Source: CAYYKK01 sp046351395 (GTDB taxonomy: Bacteria; Myxococcota_A; Polyangia; Polyangiales; Polyangiaceae). From it: a stretch of 64,000 nt of DNA. Under the pieces are notes generated by a model that worked only from the letters and a program-made list of their open reading frames with translations, was not told the origin of the DNA and ran no database searches. The translations under genes and the position numbers were made by a program. Location of the stretch: assembly GCA_046351395.1 (NCBI GenBank), contig JAXLYP010000003.1:124001-188000 (forward strand), written 5' to 3'. Each line of letters starts with the position of its first letter. Positions within the stretch are counted from its first letter, which is position 1. Positions 9,110 through 17,518 of the stretch are shown here, one piece after another.

Positions 9110-9625
9110 TCATTCACCCGGCGTGGCGCTCGACGCGCCATCGGGGATCAGATCCCCTTCGTCGCACATCGGGGTTTTGTCCTCGAGGTAGCAGCCTTTC
9201 GGTCCCTTGCACGGCTTCACCGCCACCTTGCCCGGTTGCATCTTCTCGGCGAGCGTGAAGTCGCAGCGGATCTCCTTGTCCTTCCCATCGCAAGAGCTCG
9301 AGGCGAAGAGCGGGGCGCAGAGATCGCCCACCGCGTTCTTGCTGATGTCGCACTCAGGGAAGAGGTCCGCCGTGATGCCCTTCGGACCTTTGCACTCGAC
9401 CGTGAAGGACTTGGATCCCTCGAAGCAGTAGATCGCCTTCGTCTTCGACAGGAACCGCATGCCGCCGCTCTTGCAGTCCTCGCCATCCTTTGTGGGCATG
9501 CCTGCCGCGTCGGCGGCTTTGTTGATCGCCGCGAACGCCTCGGGGAGGTCGTCCTTGTTCGACTTCGAACTGCAGCCCGAGACCATGAACATCAACGAAC
9601 CAAGGGATACCCACGCGAGCTTCAT
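9110..9625 (-). CDS. Cysteine-rich lipoprotein of unknown function
   Basis: The 171-residue protein begins with MKLAWVSLGSLMFMVSGCSS, a clear lipoprotein signal with lipobox VSGC. The mature part has about ten cysteines in repeated patterns such as CKGPKG (twice) and CDGKDKEIRCDF, which suggests disulfide-bonded repeats outside the cytoplasm. I do not recognise the family. The two CKGPKG blocks and paired CF/CDF segments may be an internal duplication. It is convergent with the cytochrome-like lipoprotein and divergent from the SDR promoter region. Confidence 0.7.
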   Translation of the reverse strand: MKLAWVSLGSLMFMVSGCSSKSNKDDLPEAFAAINKAADAAGMPTKDGEDCKSGGMRFLSKTKAIYCFEGSKSFTVECKGPKGITADLFPECDISKNAVGDLCAPLFASSSCDGKDKEIRCDFTLAEKMQPGKVAVKPCKGPKGCYLEDKTPMCDEGDLIPDGASSATPGE

Positions 9626-9901
9626 GAAGACTCCTCGCGCGCGAGCCTACACGCTGCGCGTCCGAAACCCAAAGGCGCCGTCCCGCCCACCGGCGGCGTG
9701 CGGGTGGCTCGCACCGGGCGCCGATCAAGGACTGTCGCGCTTGGGAACAATCGCGTTCATGCCCAATGGTCCGCGCCACCGCTCGTCGCTCGAGGTGGCT
9801 ACCCCGGGGTGACGAGCGGTTCACGTTGCACGCGTGCCGGTTGCCGTCGTCTTCACTCGGGGTCTCTGGTCGGCGCGTCGTGCCAATCGCTCGGCTGGTT
9901 C

Positions 9902-9932
9902 TTGACCGTTCAGTTCATAATCATTATAGAAC
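9902..9932 (+). promoter_or_regulatory. Promoter with overlapping TetR-type operator upstream of the SDR gene
   Basis: TTGACC at 9902-9907 and TATAGA at 9925-9930 are separated by 17 bases, a near-consensus housekeeping promoter in an otherwise GC-rich region. An imperfect palindrome GTTCATAATCATTATAGAAC (9913-9932, one-base bulge) lies across the spacer and -10 box. The TetR-family gene is the second gene downstream, so it is the natural repressor for this site. Binding there would block RNA polymerase. Confidence 0.6.
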
Positions 9933-9957
9933 GAGTGGTCCAGAACAAGGAGCTCCC

Positions 9958-10707
9958 ATGGCAGGCAAATACGAAGGCAAGACGGCGGTCATTACCGGCG
10001 GCAGCACGGGCATCGGCTTCGAGGCGGCGCGAATTTTTCTCCGTGAAGGCGGCAAGGCCGTCGTCACCGCGCGATCCGCCGCGGCGTTGGATGCCGCCGC
10101 GAAGGAGCTCGGGTCGAACGCGTTCACCCTCGTGTCGGACGCCGCGAACATTCAGGACATCGCGAAGCTCGCGGAGGTGGCGAAGGCCCGACTCGGAGAG
10201 GTCGACTTCCTGTTCGTCAACGCGGGGATCGCGAAGTTCTCGCCGCTCGAATCGGTCACCCCCGAGTTCTGGGACGAGCAGCACGGGATCAACGCAAAGG
10301 GCGCCTATTTCACCGTACAGAAGCTCGCGCCGCTGCTTCGAAAGGGCTCCGGCGTGGTGCTGAATACCTCCGTGGTCGACGAGAAGGGCATGCCGTCGAC
10401 CAGCGTCTACGCGGCGTCGAAAGCCGCGCTCCGGTCGCTCGCGCGCACGCTCGCGGCGGAGCTCGTGGGTCGCGGGGTTCGCGTCAACGCGGTGAGCCCC
10501 GGTCCGGTCACGACCCCCATTTACGACAAGCTCGGCCTCCCCGCGGACGCGCGCGTCGGGTTCGAGGCGCAAATGCGGGAAGGCAACCCGATGAAGCGCT
10601 TCGGGCTGCCAGAAGAGGTCGCGCGCGCCGCGCTCTTCCTCGCGTTCGACGCCACGTATACGACGGGCGCAGAGTTCCCCGTCGATGGCGGCCTGACACA
10701 GCTCTGA
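9958..10707 (+). CDS. Short-chain dehydrogenase/reductase (SDR)
   Basis: Classical SDR of 249 residues. The Rossmann motif TGGSTGIGFEAA is at about residues 12-25, the NAG motif is in FVNAGIAKFS, the catalytic Ser is in VLNTSVVDE, and the Tyr/Lys pair is in VYAASKAALRS. It ends with the usual FPVDGGLTQL. The enzyme should reduce or oxidise an alcohol/carbonyl with NAD(P)H; TGG followed by small residues and VVTARSAAAL suggest NADPH, but the substrate is unknown. The ATG at 9958 follows AAGGAGCTCCC (good ribosome site). It forms a likely two-gene unit with the TetR regulator 20 bases downstream. Confidence 0.92.
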   Translation: MAGKYEGKTAVITGGSTGIGFEAARIFLREGGKAVVTARSAAALDAAAKELGSNAFTLVSDAANIQDIAKLAEVAKARLGEVDFLFVNAGIAKFSPLESVTPEFWDEQHGINAKGAYFTVQKLAPLLRKGSGVVLNTSVVDEKGMPSTSVYAASKAALRSLARTLAAELVGRGVRVNAVSPGPVTTPIYDKLGLPADARVGFEAQMREGNPMKRFGLPEEVARAALFLAFDATYTTGAEFPVDGGLTQL

Positions 10708-10727
10708 AAGCGGCTATGTTGGGGGCG

Positions 10728-11339
10728 ATGGCGCGTCCGCGTGAGTTCGAAGAGTCCGATGTCCTGAACGCCGCGCTCGGCGTCTTCTGGGCGAAGGGCT
10801 ACGACGGGACGTCGATCGAAGACCTCGTGGACGCGACCGGCGTCGGGCGAGCGAGCCTCTATGGCGCGTTCGGGGACAAGGCGCGGCTCTTCGCGCGCGT
10901 GCTCGACCACTACCTGGAGCGCGTCCGGGCGCTCGACGCCGTCGACGAGGGGGCGACGCCGCGTGAGGCGCTCGTCGAGATCACGTCCCGCTGGGTCGGT
11001 GGCGCGTGCGCCACCGACGGGCCGCGGGGCTGTCTTCTCCAACAGTCGTGTGCCGCGGAGTCGATCGCCCCGATCGCGAAAGACATCGCCGCGCGCGCCA
11101 GCGCGGACCGTCAAAAACTCCTCGAGTCGCTCATCGCGCGCGGTCAGAAGAGTGGTGACTTCCCGTCGGGTACCCGCCCCGTCGAGCTCGCGAGCTTCCT
11201 CCTGATCGTGCAGCAAGGCATCGCCTCGGCGGCGCGCGCCGGCGCGTCGAAGCACGAACTCACGGCGACCATGCGTCTCGCCCTCGATCGCGTGATGGGC
11301 GAGGCGAAAGCCGCCCGGGGCGCGCGTCGGGCGGGCTGA
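10728..11339 (+). CDS. TetR/AcrR-family repressor
   Basis: From the ATG at 10728 (MARPREFEESDVL) the protein has a TetR-type HTH: AALGVFWAKGYDGTSIEDLV, then VGRASLYGAFGDKARLFARVL. The C-terminal ligand domain has the style of the AcrR-like subgroup with a conserved RGCLL segment (GPRGCLLQQSC). An ATG 12 bases upstream (10716) is possible but adds only MLGA. It is co-transcribed with the SDR gene and probably represses the shared promoter at 9902-9932, relieved by the substrate of the SDR or a related electrophile; this is inference from layout. Confidence 0.88.
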   Translation: MARPREFEESDVLNAALGVFWAKGYDGTSIEDLVDATGVGRASLYGAFGDKARLFARVLDHYLERVRALDAVDEGATPREALVEITSRWVGGACATDGPRGCLLQQSCAAESIAPIAKDIAARASADRQKLLESLIARGQKSGDFPSGTRPVELASFLLIVQQGIASAARAGASKHELTATMRLALDRVMGEAKAARGARRAG

Positions 11340-11924
11340 CACTCGCCACGAGCTCTGCCGCGCGTGGTATGCGGCGCTCGCTTCGTGGTGCTGGATCATG
11401 ATCGCCCCGAGCGAACCGGAGCATCCATCGGCCGTGGGTGAACTCGTCTGTCTGTCTGGCCGCGAGCTCGCCCCGCCAGCATCCACTGGATGCAACCGCG
11501 CATGTGTCGCGGGTGGCTCAGCGGTGGCGAAACTCGCCTGACAAGGATCAGGGACGAGTGTGCGGTCGATCGGCACCCTCGCCGGCATGGTTCGTCGAAG
11601 GTTCAGGACGCGGCCCCCAGGGAGGGCCGGCGCCGATCTGGAGCGGCGCCCCGTCGGCGGCGTCGGCCGACGCAACGCTCGGATCGCAGGGCTCATGAGC
11701 GCGTCGGGCGTTCCGTGGCGCGTTGCCTTCTCGGTTCAGCTCTGCCGTCGTGGTCGAAATGCAGGGTCCCGTGGCATCGAGCGCGACAAAGAAATCGTGC
11801 GGTCGCGTCCAAAGTTTGTGCAACGTGGCGGGCGGGCGCCCGTACATGCCGTGCCGGTCAACGGGTGATCGGCGCCCCACTCGCCGTCCAAGCAACGCTT
11901 CACGTTCTTCAAAGGGAGGATATC
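11340..11924. other. 585-bp stretch without a convincing gene
   Basis: Only shadow frames rich in Arg/Pro/Gly are present and none matches a known protein. A perfect short stem (CCTGA/TCAGG around a six-base loop, near 11537-11553) resembles an anticodon arm but no acceptor or T-arm can be folded, so I do not call a tRNA. The end holds the ribosome site AAAGGGAGG for the next gene. Confidence 0.5.
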
Positions 11925-12851
11925 TTGAAAAATCGAGTTCTTTTCGCGGCTGGAACCACGCTCATCGCCATCGCCACCGCGGCCTGCGACGACAGCTCCG
12001 GTTCGGGCGGGGCGGGTGGCGCCACGTCGAGCACCGGCTCGTCGTCCTCGAAGGCCTCCGGGTCGACGACCGGCACCACTGGCTCGACGAGCTCGACGGG
12101 GGCGACGTCCTCGAGCTCGACGGGCGGCGGTACCGAGGGCAAGGTTCGCGTCGTGCACCTCTCGCCGGGTGCGCCGGCCGTGGATTTCTGCGTCATCCCC
12201 GAGGGTGGAGCAGCGATCGGTCCGGTGCTCAAGGGCCTCGGCAAGACGGAGGGTCTCGCCTACCCCGGCGCGACGCCGTACGTCTCTCTCCCGACCGGCG
12301 CGTACTCCGCGCGCGTCGTCGCCCCGAACGCGGCCGACTGCTCGAAGGCGCTCGCGAACCTCCCGGACATTCCCGGGATCCAGGTCGCGGCGGACGGCAT
12401 CTACACGGTCGCCGCCACGGGCGTGCTCGCACCGACCGGCCAGCAGCAGCCCTTCGCCGTCAAGCTCTACACGGACGATCATACGGTCGCAACGGGCAAA
12501 GACAGCATCCGGTTCATTCATACGTCGCCCGGCACGCCCGCCGTCGACGTCGGGACAGGTTCGGCCGCGAACTTCACGGCGGTGTGGAGCAACGTGGCCT
12601 ACGGCGACGTGGGCAAGGTCGCGAACAAGGACTATGTCTCGGTGGACCCGCTGAACAACGCGACATTGTCCGCGCGCGCGACGGGCACGACCACCGACGC
12701 CCTCGTCATCAACGGCGTGACGGTGCCGGCGAATCAGGTCGTCACGGTGTTCGCCATCGGCCTCTTGGGCGACAACAACAACCCGCTCAAGGCCCTTGCG
12801 TGCCTCGACCTCTCGGCCGACGGGACTTGCCTGGTGCTCCCGGCGCCCTGA
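11925..12851 (+). CDS. DUF4397-type lipoprotein
   Basis: The TTG start at 11925 is chosen because it is preceded by AAAGGGAGG at the right spacing and begins a typical signal: LKNRVLFAAGTTLIAIATAA followed by the lipid-modified Cys (CDDSSGSG). A Ser/Thr/Gly spacer of about 45 residues (GGATSSTGSSSSKASGSTTG) leads to two beta-rich copies with the motif RVVHLSPGAPAVDFCV and RFIHTSPGTPAVDV. This duplicated HxSPxxPAVD pattern is typical of DUF4397, a secreted domain of unknown role. The protein should sit in the outer membrane facing the periplasm or the surface. Confidence 0.85.
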   Translation: MKNRVLFAAGTTLIAIATAACDDSSGSGGAGGATSSTGSSSSKASGSTTGTTGSTSSTGATSSSSTGGGTEGKVRVVHLSPGAPAVDFCVIPEGGAAIGPVLKGLGKTEGLAYPGATPYVSLPTGAYSARVVAPNAADCSKALANLPDIPGIQVAADGIYTVAATGVLAPTGQQQPFAVKLYTDDHTVATGKDSIRFIHTSPGTPAVDVGTGSAANFTAVWSNVAYGDVGKVANKDYVSVDPLNNATLSARATGTTTDALVINGVTVPANQVVTVFAIGLLGDNNNPLKALACLDLSADGTCLVLPAP

Positions 12852-12975
12852 AGCCCGATCGCCAATGGACACGGGATGGCCGCTCGGCGACTCGAGCTTC
12901 TCCGGTGCGGCCACCTCCCGGCGCCCTTCCAAGGTGCGGCGACGGGCCGGGCACGCGACCGGTACAATCAACACC

Positions 12976-13305
12976 ATGAAGATCGAACGCGTGCCGTTCC
13001 ACACCACCCGTTGGGCCGACGTGCCCGCGACAGAGCACCCCGGAGAAGTCGGCGTCGCGCGGTGGCGCACGGTGGAGCAGGGCAATGTCCGCGTGCGCAT
13101 GGTCGAATACTCGCCCGGCTACGTCGCCGATCACTGGTGCGAGCGCGGCCACGTCCTCCTGGTCCTCGCGGGGGAGCTCCTCACCGAGCTCCGCGACGGA
13201 CGGCGCTTCACTCTCGGCCCGGGCACGAGCTACGAAGTCGCCGACGGCGACGGCGCGCACCGCTCCTCGAGCCCGAACGGCGCGACGCTCTTCATCGTCG
13301 ACTGA
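12976..13305 (+). CDS. DHCW-motif cupin-fold protein
   Basis: The 109-residue protein fits the small DHCW cupin family: EYSPGYVADHWCERGHVLLV contains the name-giving motif (here DHWC), followed by GELLTELRDGRRFTLGPG and the C-terminal strand NGATLFIVD. Single-domain cupins often bind a metal through His residues; the role of this family is unknown. The ATG at 12976 begins MKIERVPFHTTRW; longer frames upstream overlap the DUF4397 gene and are not needed. Confidence 0.85.
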   Translation: MKIERVPFHTTRWADVPATEHPGEVGVARWRTVEQGNVRVRMVEYSPGYVADHWCERGHVLLVLAGELLTELRDGRRFTLGPGTSYEVADGDGAHRSSSPNGATLFIVD

Positions 13306-13329
13306 GCCGGCGTTCCCGATGCCCTATCC

Positions 13330-13347
13330 GTCCGTTGAAGAACGGAC
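13330..13347. terminator. Hairpin between convergent genes
   Basis: GTCCGTT (13330-13336), loop GAAG, AACGGAC (13341-13347): a perfect seven-base stem in the 64-base space between the cupin and the leftward gene. There is no T run on either side, so a bidirectional terminator is only plausible. Confidence 0.4.
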
Positions 13348-13369
13348 CGAGCACGGCGCGTCGAGGGCG

Positions 13370-14296
13370 TCACCGTGCCGAGATGCGCGCGAGCCACGCT
13401 TCCCAGACCTCGCGCTCGCCGTCGACGAGCGCGGGATCGCGGATGACAGCGTCCCAATCCTCGTCACCCCAGACACGGGCAAGGACGCTCTTCACGGAGT
13501 CCGCCACGGCGTCTTCGTTGCCCAGCGCGACCGCACTGCAAAGCGCGTCGACATCCCTGCGTTGGTTCGCGGGCAGGTGCTTCTTGTAGCGATTGTACAA
13601 CTTCCAGTTGTTCATGCTGAACACCGACGCCCAATACGCGACATGGAGGTCGAGCGTGGCCTGCTCTTCCACCGTCCACGTCGCCTTGGACGGACGCACC
13701 GGCAGGTCGTGAGCGGGAGCGGCCTTCCGACTTCGGGTTTCGGTCTTCGCGCGCTTCGGCCCGGCCGCCTTCCTCGGCTCCAGAACGGTCGCGCCCCTCG
13801 GCAGGAGCTTCTGGAGCTCGACCGCCGGCAGAACGGGAGGCAGCGGTTCGTAGAACGGCAGATCGAGTAGCTTCTCGAGGCCGTGCTGCATCGTCCACGC
13901 GCGAAGCCCATTCGCGTCCGACAGTCGCTCGAGCCATTTGGAACGTTGCGACCGATCGAGCACGTCGAGCGCTTCGAGCCTCCCGAGAAGCTCGAAGTCC
14001 TTCTCGGTGAAGCCGTCGCCGGGCAACGAGATCTCCCCCACGAGCTCCCCCGAGGCGTAGCTCTGGAGGAAAACGCCGACGTCGTCGTCGAACCACACGT
14101 GGAGGAGGGCGCGATCGAGGACCTTGGACGCGCGCCCACCGTCGAACGCCAGCGCATCCTTCGTTGCGGCATCCATGGGCACGAACGAGGTCCAGCGTTC
14201 GTTCGATCCCAGCACGACGACGCGATGGCCCACGGCTCGGAGCGCATCTCGAGCCGCGCCATCTCGCACATGGATCGTTCGTCCTCGCTCGCCCAT
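13370..14296 (-). CDS. Hypothetical cytosolic protein, 308 residues
   Basis: The protein starts MGERGRTIHVRDGAARDALR and has no signal or membrane segment. An N-terminal domain (about 1-130) is mixed alpha/beta (VVVLGSNERWTSFVPMD, LLHVWFDDDVGVFLQSYAS). A basic Lys/Arg linker (about 170-200) leads to an all-helical C-terminal part (SKATWTVEEQATLDLHVAYW, NNWKLYNRYKKHLPANQRRD). I do not recognise either part. Base composition and codon pattern match the surroundings. It is convergent with the cupin gene. Confidence 0.65.
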   Translation of the reverse strand: MGERGRTIHVRDGAARDALRAVGHRVVVLGSNERWTSFVPMDAATKDALAFDGGRASKVLDRALLHVWFDDDVGVFLQSYASGELVGEISLPGDGFTEKDFELLGRLEALDVLDRSQRSKWLERLSDANGLRAWTMQHGLEKLLDLPFYEPLPPVLPAVELQKLLPRGATVLEPRKAAGPKRAKTETRSRKAAPAHDLPVRPSKATWTVEEQATLDLHVAYWASVFSMNNWKLYNRYKKHLPANQRRDVDALCSAVALGNEDAVADSVKSVLARVWGDEDWDAVIRDPALVDGEREVWEAWLARISAR

Positions 14297-14559
14297 CCTG
14301 GATCCCGCGGGCGGAGCCGCGGCTGAATCGCGCGCCGTCGGCGCGCGCGGGAACTCCTACCGCGGTTCTTCGCGCAATTCCATAGCCCCTTCGGGCGTCT
14401 TGGAAAACCCCGAGCGCCCCCGGCGCGTGGCCCATCGACGAGGAATGCCTCTAGAACTCGTGCACCGCGCTGTTGGGACCGCAACGGCAATCCTCGACGG
14501 GGCAGACACTCCGCAGCGCGGCCGTTCGCGCGGCCGACCGCGTGCTACACACGTGGATC

Positions 14560-15030
14560 ATGCGCTCGCGCCCCTCCCTGGCCGCCCTCTCCTCCGGGCT
14601 CCTTCTGGCCTGCGGGAACACGCCGAGCCCGCCCGTTGGATCGAGCAGCCCATCCAGTGCGAGCGCGTCCGCCTCCGTCACGACGCCGGTCGCCTCATCG
14701 AGCGCGCAGCCGGGCACGGTGCCCACGGGGAGCGCAGGCAGCTCCGCGGCTCCGTCGGAGCGCACCTGCGCCCCGCTCGCCCCGAACAGCCCGACGACGC
14801 CCGCGGACGTCGAGAGGCGCGCCGCGACGCTCACCGGAGACAGCAAGATCCCCGCGTCGCATCTCGTGAAGTCGCGCTGCAAGGACCTCGACACTCTGTT
14901 GATCACCAACGGGTACACGTCCGAGTGGTACGTCTTCCGACAGGGAAAGCTCGTGGGGTCGGGCCGAGGCACCGACTATGCTGGTGACACTTGCGCAGGC
15001 GAGCAGCCACCGGATCCATGCCCGCCGTGA
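14560..15030 (+). CDS. Small lipoprotein with Ser/Ala-rich spacer
   Basis: From the ATG at 14560 the signal is MRSRPSLAALSSGLLLACGN (lipobox LLAC). A Ser/Ala/Pro spacer of about 60 residues follows, then a short globular part with cysteines (ERTCAPLAPNSPTTPADVER, SHLVKSRCKDLDTLLITNGY, WYVFRQGKLVGSGRGTDYAG). Length 156 residues. Family not recognised. Longer upstream frames lack a signal and are rejected. Confidence 0.65.
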   Translation: MRSRPSLAALSSGLLLACGNTPSPPVGSSSPSSASASASVTTPVASSSAQPGTVPTGSAGSSAAPSERTCAPLAPNSPTTPADVERRAATLTGDSKIPASHLVKSRCKDLDTLLITNGYTSEWYVFRQGKLVGSGRGTDYAGDTCAGEQPPDPCPP

Positions 15031-15396
15031 CGCTCGACGAACGGGCCGGGAGGTTCGGAGCGCCGCGAACCACCACGTTCCACACGAACGGCCGGCACCG
15101 ATTGTCTGTCAGCCGTCGAACGCTTCGGTTCGATCTCGACCTCGACGGGACCGTCGGCCGCGACGCGGATCTTCGCGCCCGGAGAGAGCGTCACCGTCCC
15201 ACCGACCTCTGGCGCCGCCCCGCCTTCGACGTGCAGGAGCCCCGTGAGCGCGGTCGCCGTGAGCTCGACGGTCGGCAGCCTCGGACACCGCCCAGGGCGA
15301 GCGGCGAGCGGGCTCTCGCGCGCCCGCGCGGAGTAGACAGAGAGCCCGCTCCGCCACCGGGCGCGGGGATCGAGCGGCCCCCCAATCGCGTACCGC
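15031..15396. other. 366-bp stretch with no gene that can be supported
   Basis: The leftward frame between about 15390 and 15000 reads protein-like (for example TVELTATALTGLLHVEGG and GGTVTLSPGAKIRVAADG), which resembles a beta-rich FecR- or toast-rack-like fragment, but it has no start codon with a ribosome site and follows the stop of the AgmX-type gene. It may be a remnant of a gene. Confidence 0.4.
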
Positions 15397-16698
15397 TCAG
15401 TTGGGCGAGAACGCCATCGGGTAGGCGACCTTCACCGCGTCGCCGTGCGTCGCCGGGAACACGAGGTTCTTCACGACGTCCGTGGTGCACGCAGAGAGCG
15501 CCGGATCGCGCAGGGTGCTCTTCGCGTCGTTGACGGACGCGCTCACGACCGTTCCGTCGGGCCCGATGGAGAAGTCGAACACGACATTCCCCGTCGCCTT
15601 CGCGTCCGACTTGAGGAGCGTCTCGTAGCACGCGCGCATTTCCTTCCGGGACGCGCGCACGACCGACTGGATCTCCTCTGGCTTGAGCTCCGGCGAGAGC
15701 GGGACGACGAGCGGCGTCTTCGGCATCGCGGTGAGCTCCGCGAACGCATCCTGCACGGCGTCGAGCTGGCCCACGCGCGGCGCGGCGATGACGATTGTGG
15801 GCTTCGCGTTCGGCCGCTCGCGGAACGCGATGAGGCCCTCACCCTTCTCGAGGTGCTTCACGATCTCCGCGCTCGGGATGGGGAGGTATTCGTCGTACCG
15901 CTCGGGGACGCGGTCGTCGCCGAGGTCGAAGTAGAAGACGAGCAGCGAGCGATCGATCTGCGGCATGTCGGCGGGCGCCTCGCCCATCGCGCGCGGGATC
16001 GCGGTCCACGATCCCGTCCGGCTGAACGAGCGGGCGAGGTCGAGGCCGCCCTCGCAGAGCGGGCACGTCTCGCGGTAGAGATCGCGCTTAGCGCCCGGGA
16101 TGTTGAAGATGCCGAGCTCGTCGGCGCGCGTACCGCCCCGATCTCCGAACGCGTAGATGTCGACGAGCGTCTGACCCTTTTCGTCCGGCTTGAAGTACGG
16201 CGCGAGCGCCTTCGCGCTGGGGGCGTAGCGCTCGCTCGGGGACCACTTGTCGGTGCCGGTCTCGCTGCCCGTGAGGAGCTTCCGGAGGCGCTTCTCCGCC
16301 GCGTCGCGGCCTTCGAATCGGCCGCCGTCGCCGTGCGACTGGAGGAGCTCCTCGATCGCCTCGACCGCGCCGTCCTTGTCCCCGAGCGCCTCGCGCGCCG
16401 CGCTCACGCCGAGCCGCGCCTCGTCCTTCTCCTCGAGCGTCGCCCCTTCGTTCGCGACGACCGCCTCGAACGTCGCGAGCGCCGTCTTCGCGTCCCCCCC
16501 TCGCTCGAGCAGCTTGTTCGCCTGGTCGAGCTGGAGCGTCGCCTGCCGCGGCTTCGCGATCGCAGTCTGCGCGCGCACGTCGCGCGCCCCCTCTGCGCCG
16601 TCCACGCCCTCGTCGCGGCCCGAGCGATCCACCCCGCACGCCCCGACGAGGAGCGTCACACCCACGAGCCCAGCGAACCCCATCGCCCTCATCGACAT
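15397..16698 (-). CDS. Lipoprotein with AgmX/PglI-type C-terminal domain
   Basis: The start at 16698 (MSMRAMGFAGLVGVTLLVGA followed by Cys) has AGGAGG six bases upstream. After the lipid anchor come helical repeats like those of TPR proteins (about 45-140: LQLDQANKLLERGGDAKTAL), a middle domain with a CPLC motif, and a C-terminal domain (about 330-433) with KEMRACYETLLKSDAKATGN, VFDFSIGPDGTVVSASV and the ending VAYPMAFSPN. This last part fits the AgmX/PglI C-terminal domain, a TonB-C-like fold common in myxobacteria and first linked to gliding motility; most carriers have no known role. The gene lies next to the two-component pair, 104 bases from the regulator end. Confidence 0.8.
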   Translation of the reverse strand: MSMRAMGFAGLVGVTLLVGACGVDRSGRDEGVDGAEGARDVRAQTAIAKPRQATLQLDQANKLLERGGDAKTALATFEAVVANEGATLEEKDEARLGVSAAREALGDKDGAVEAIEELLQSHGDGGRFEGRDAAEKRLRKLLTGSETGTDKWSPSERYAPSAKALAPYFKPDEKGQTLVDIYAFGDRGGTRADELGIFNIPGAKRDLYRETCPLCEGGLDLARSFSRTGSWTAIPRAMGEAPADMPQIDRSLLVFYFDLGDDRVPERYDEYLPIPSAEIVKHLEKGEGLIAFRERPNAKPTIVIAAPRVGQLDAVQDAFAELTAMPKTPLVVPLSPELKPEEIQSVVRASRKEMRACYETLLKSDAKATGNVVFDFSIGPDGTVVSASVNDAKSTLRDPALSACTTDVVKNLVFPATHGDAVKVAYPMAFSPN

Positions 16699-16802
16699 CC
16701 GTCCATCCTCCTCGAGGCGGTCCGTCGCCTCGAAGGAGAGCATGCGCAGCGACGACCACGCGAACGTCCCCGCTGTGTCACCGTTCTGTCAAAGCGCACG
16801 GG

Positions 16803-17516
16803 TCACGCTCCTCGCCTCGCGAGGCGATAGCCGCCTCCGCGCACCGTCACGATCACCTTCGGATCCTTCGGATCCGCTTCGATCAGCGCGCGGAGGCGCG
16901 TGATGAAGTTGTCGACCGTGCGATCCGTACCGAAGTAATCCGAGCCCCAGACGCCGTCGAGGATCCGCTGACGCGAGAGGAGCTCGCCCTCGTGCTTCAG
17001 GAGGAAGCGGAGGAGCTTCATCTCGAGCGACGTCACCTCCACCGGCGCGCCCGCGCGCGTCGCCGTGTGCGATCGGAAGTCGACGCGCACGTCCCCGAAG
17101 TCGACGGTCGTGAGCTCGCGCTCCTTCCTTCGGTGGCGCCGGAGCGCCGCGTCCACGCGCGCGAGGAGCTCGGACACGCCGAACGGCTTCACGACGTAGT
17201 CGTCCGCACCGAGCCGCAGCCCGCGCACTTTGTCCTCCTCCTCGCCCTTCGCGGAGAGGAACAAGATCGGCAAGTCCGGGTCGGCCTCGCGCAGCTCTTC
17301 GCAGACCGCGAACCCGTTCTTCTCGGGGAGCATCACGTCGAGGAGGACGAGATCCGGTCTGTCCGCGAGCGCCTTCTCGAGGCCCTCGCGCCCGTCCTTC
17401 GCCGTCTCGACGCGAAACCCCGCGGATCGAAGCGTCTTCACGAGCCCGAGCCGAAGCGTCGGATCGTCCTCGACGACGAGCACCATCTCCTGCCTGCCCT
17501 GCACCCGCTCCGCCAT
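16803..17516 (-). CDS. OmpR/PhoB-type response regulator
   Basis: The receiver domain (1-120) has the acidic pair in VLVVEDDPTLRLG, phospho-Asp60 in LVLLDVMLPEKNGF, Ser/Thr in LFLSAKGEEED and Lys110 in YVVKPFG. A winged helix DNA-binding domain follows (SLEMKLLRFLLKHEGELLSR, WGSDYFGTDRTVDNFITRLR, TVRGGGYRLARRG). The ATG at 17516 has GGAG at a good distance; a GTG at 17522 overlaps the stop of the kinase gene as GTGA and may be used too. It is the second gene of a histidine kinase-regulator operon and should receive phosphate from that kinase. Confidence 0.93.
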   Translation of the reverse strand: MAERVQGRQEMVLVVEDDPTLRLGLVKTLRSAGFRVETAKDGREGLEKALADRPDLVLLDVMLPEKNGFAVCEELREADPDLPILFLSAKGEEEDKVRGLRLGADDYVVKPFGVSELLARVDAALRRHRRKERELTTVDFGDVRVDFRSHTATRAGAPVEVTSLEMKLLRFLLKHEGELLSRQRILDGVWGSDYFGTDRTVDNFITRLRALIEADPKDPKVIVTVRGGGYRLARRGA

Positions 17517-17518
17517 CT

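Noticed and set aside
11510..11560. GGCTCAGCGGTGGC followed by a CCTGA/TCAGG stem, tRNA-like
   Set aside because: The anticodon loop has six bases, and there is no T-arm or acceptor stem.
15000..15390. Leftward protein-like frame after the AgmX-type gene
   Set aside because: No start codon with a ribosome site, and the upstream gene ends naturally with the usual C-terminal motif.
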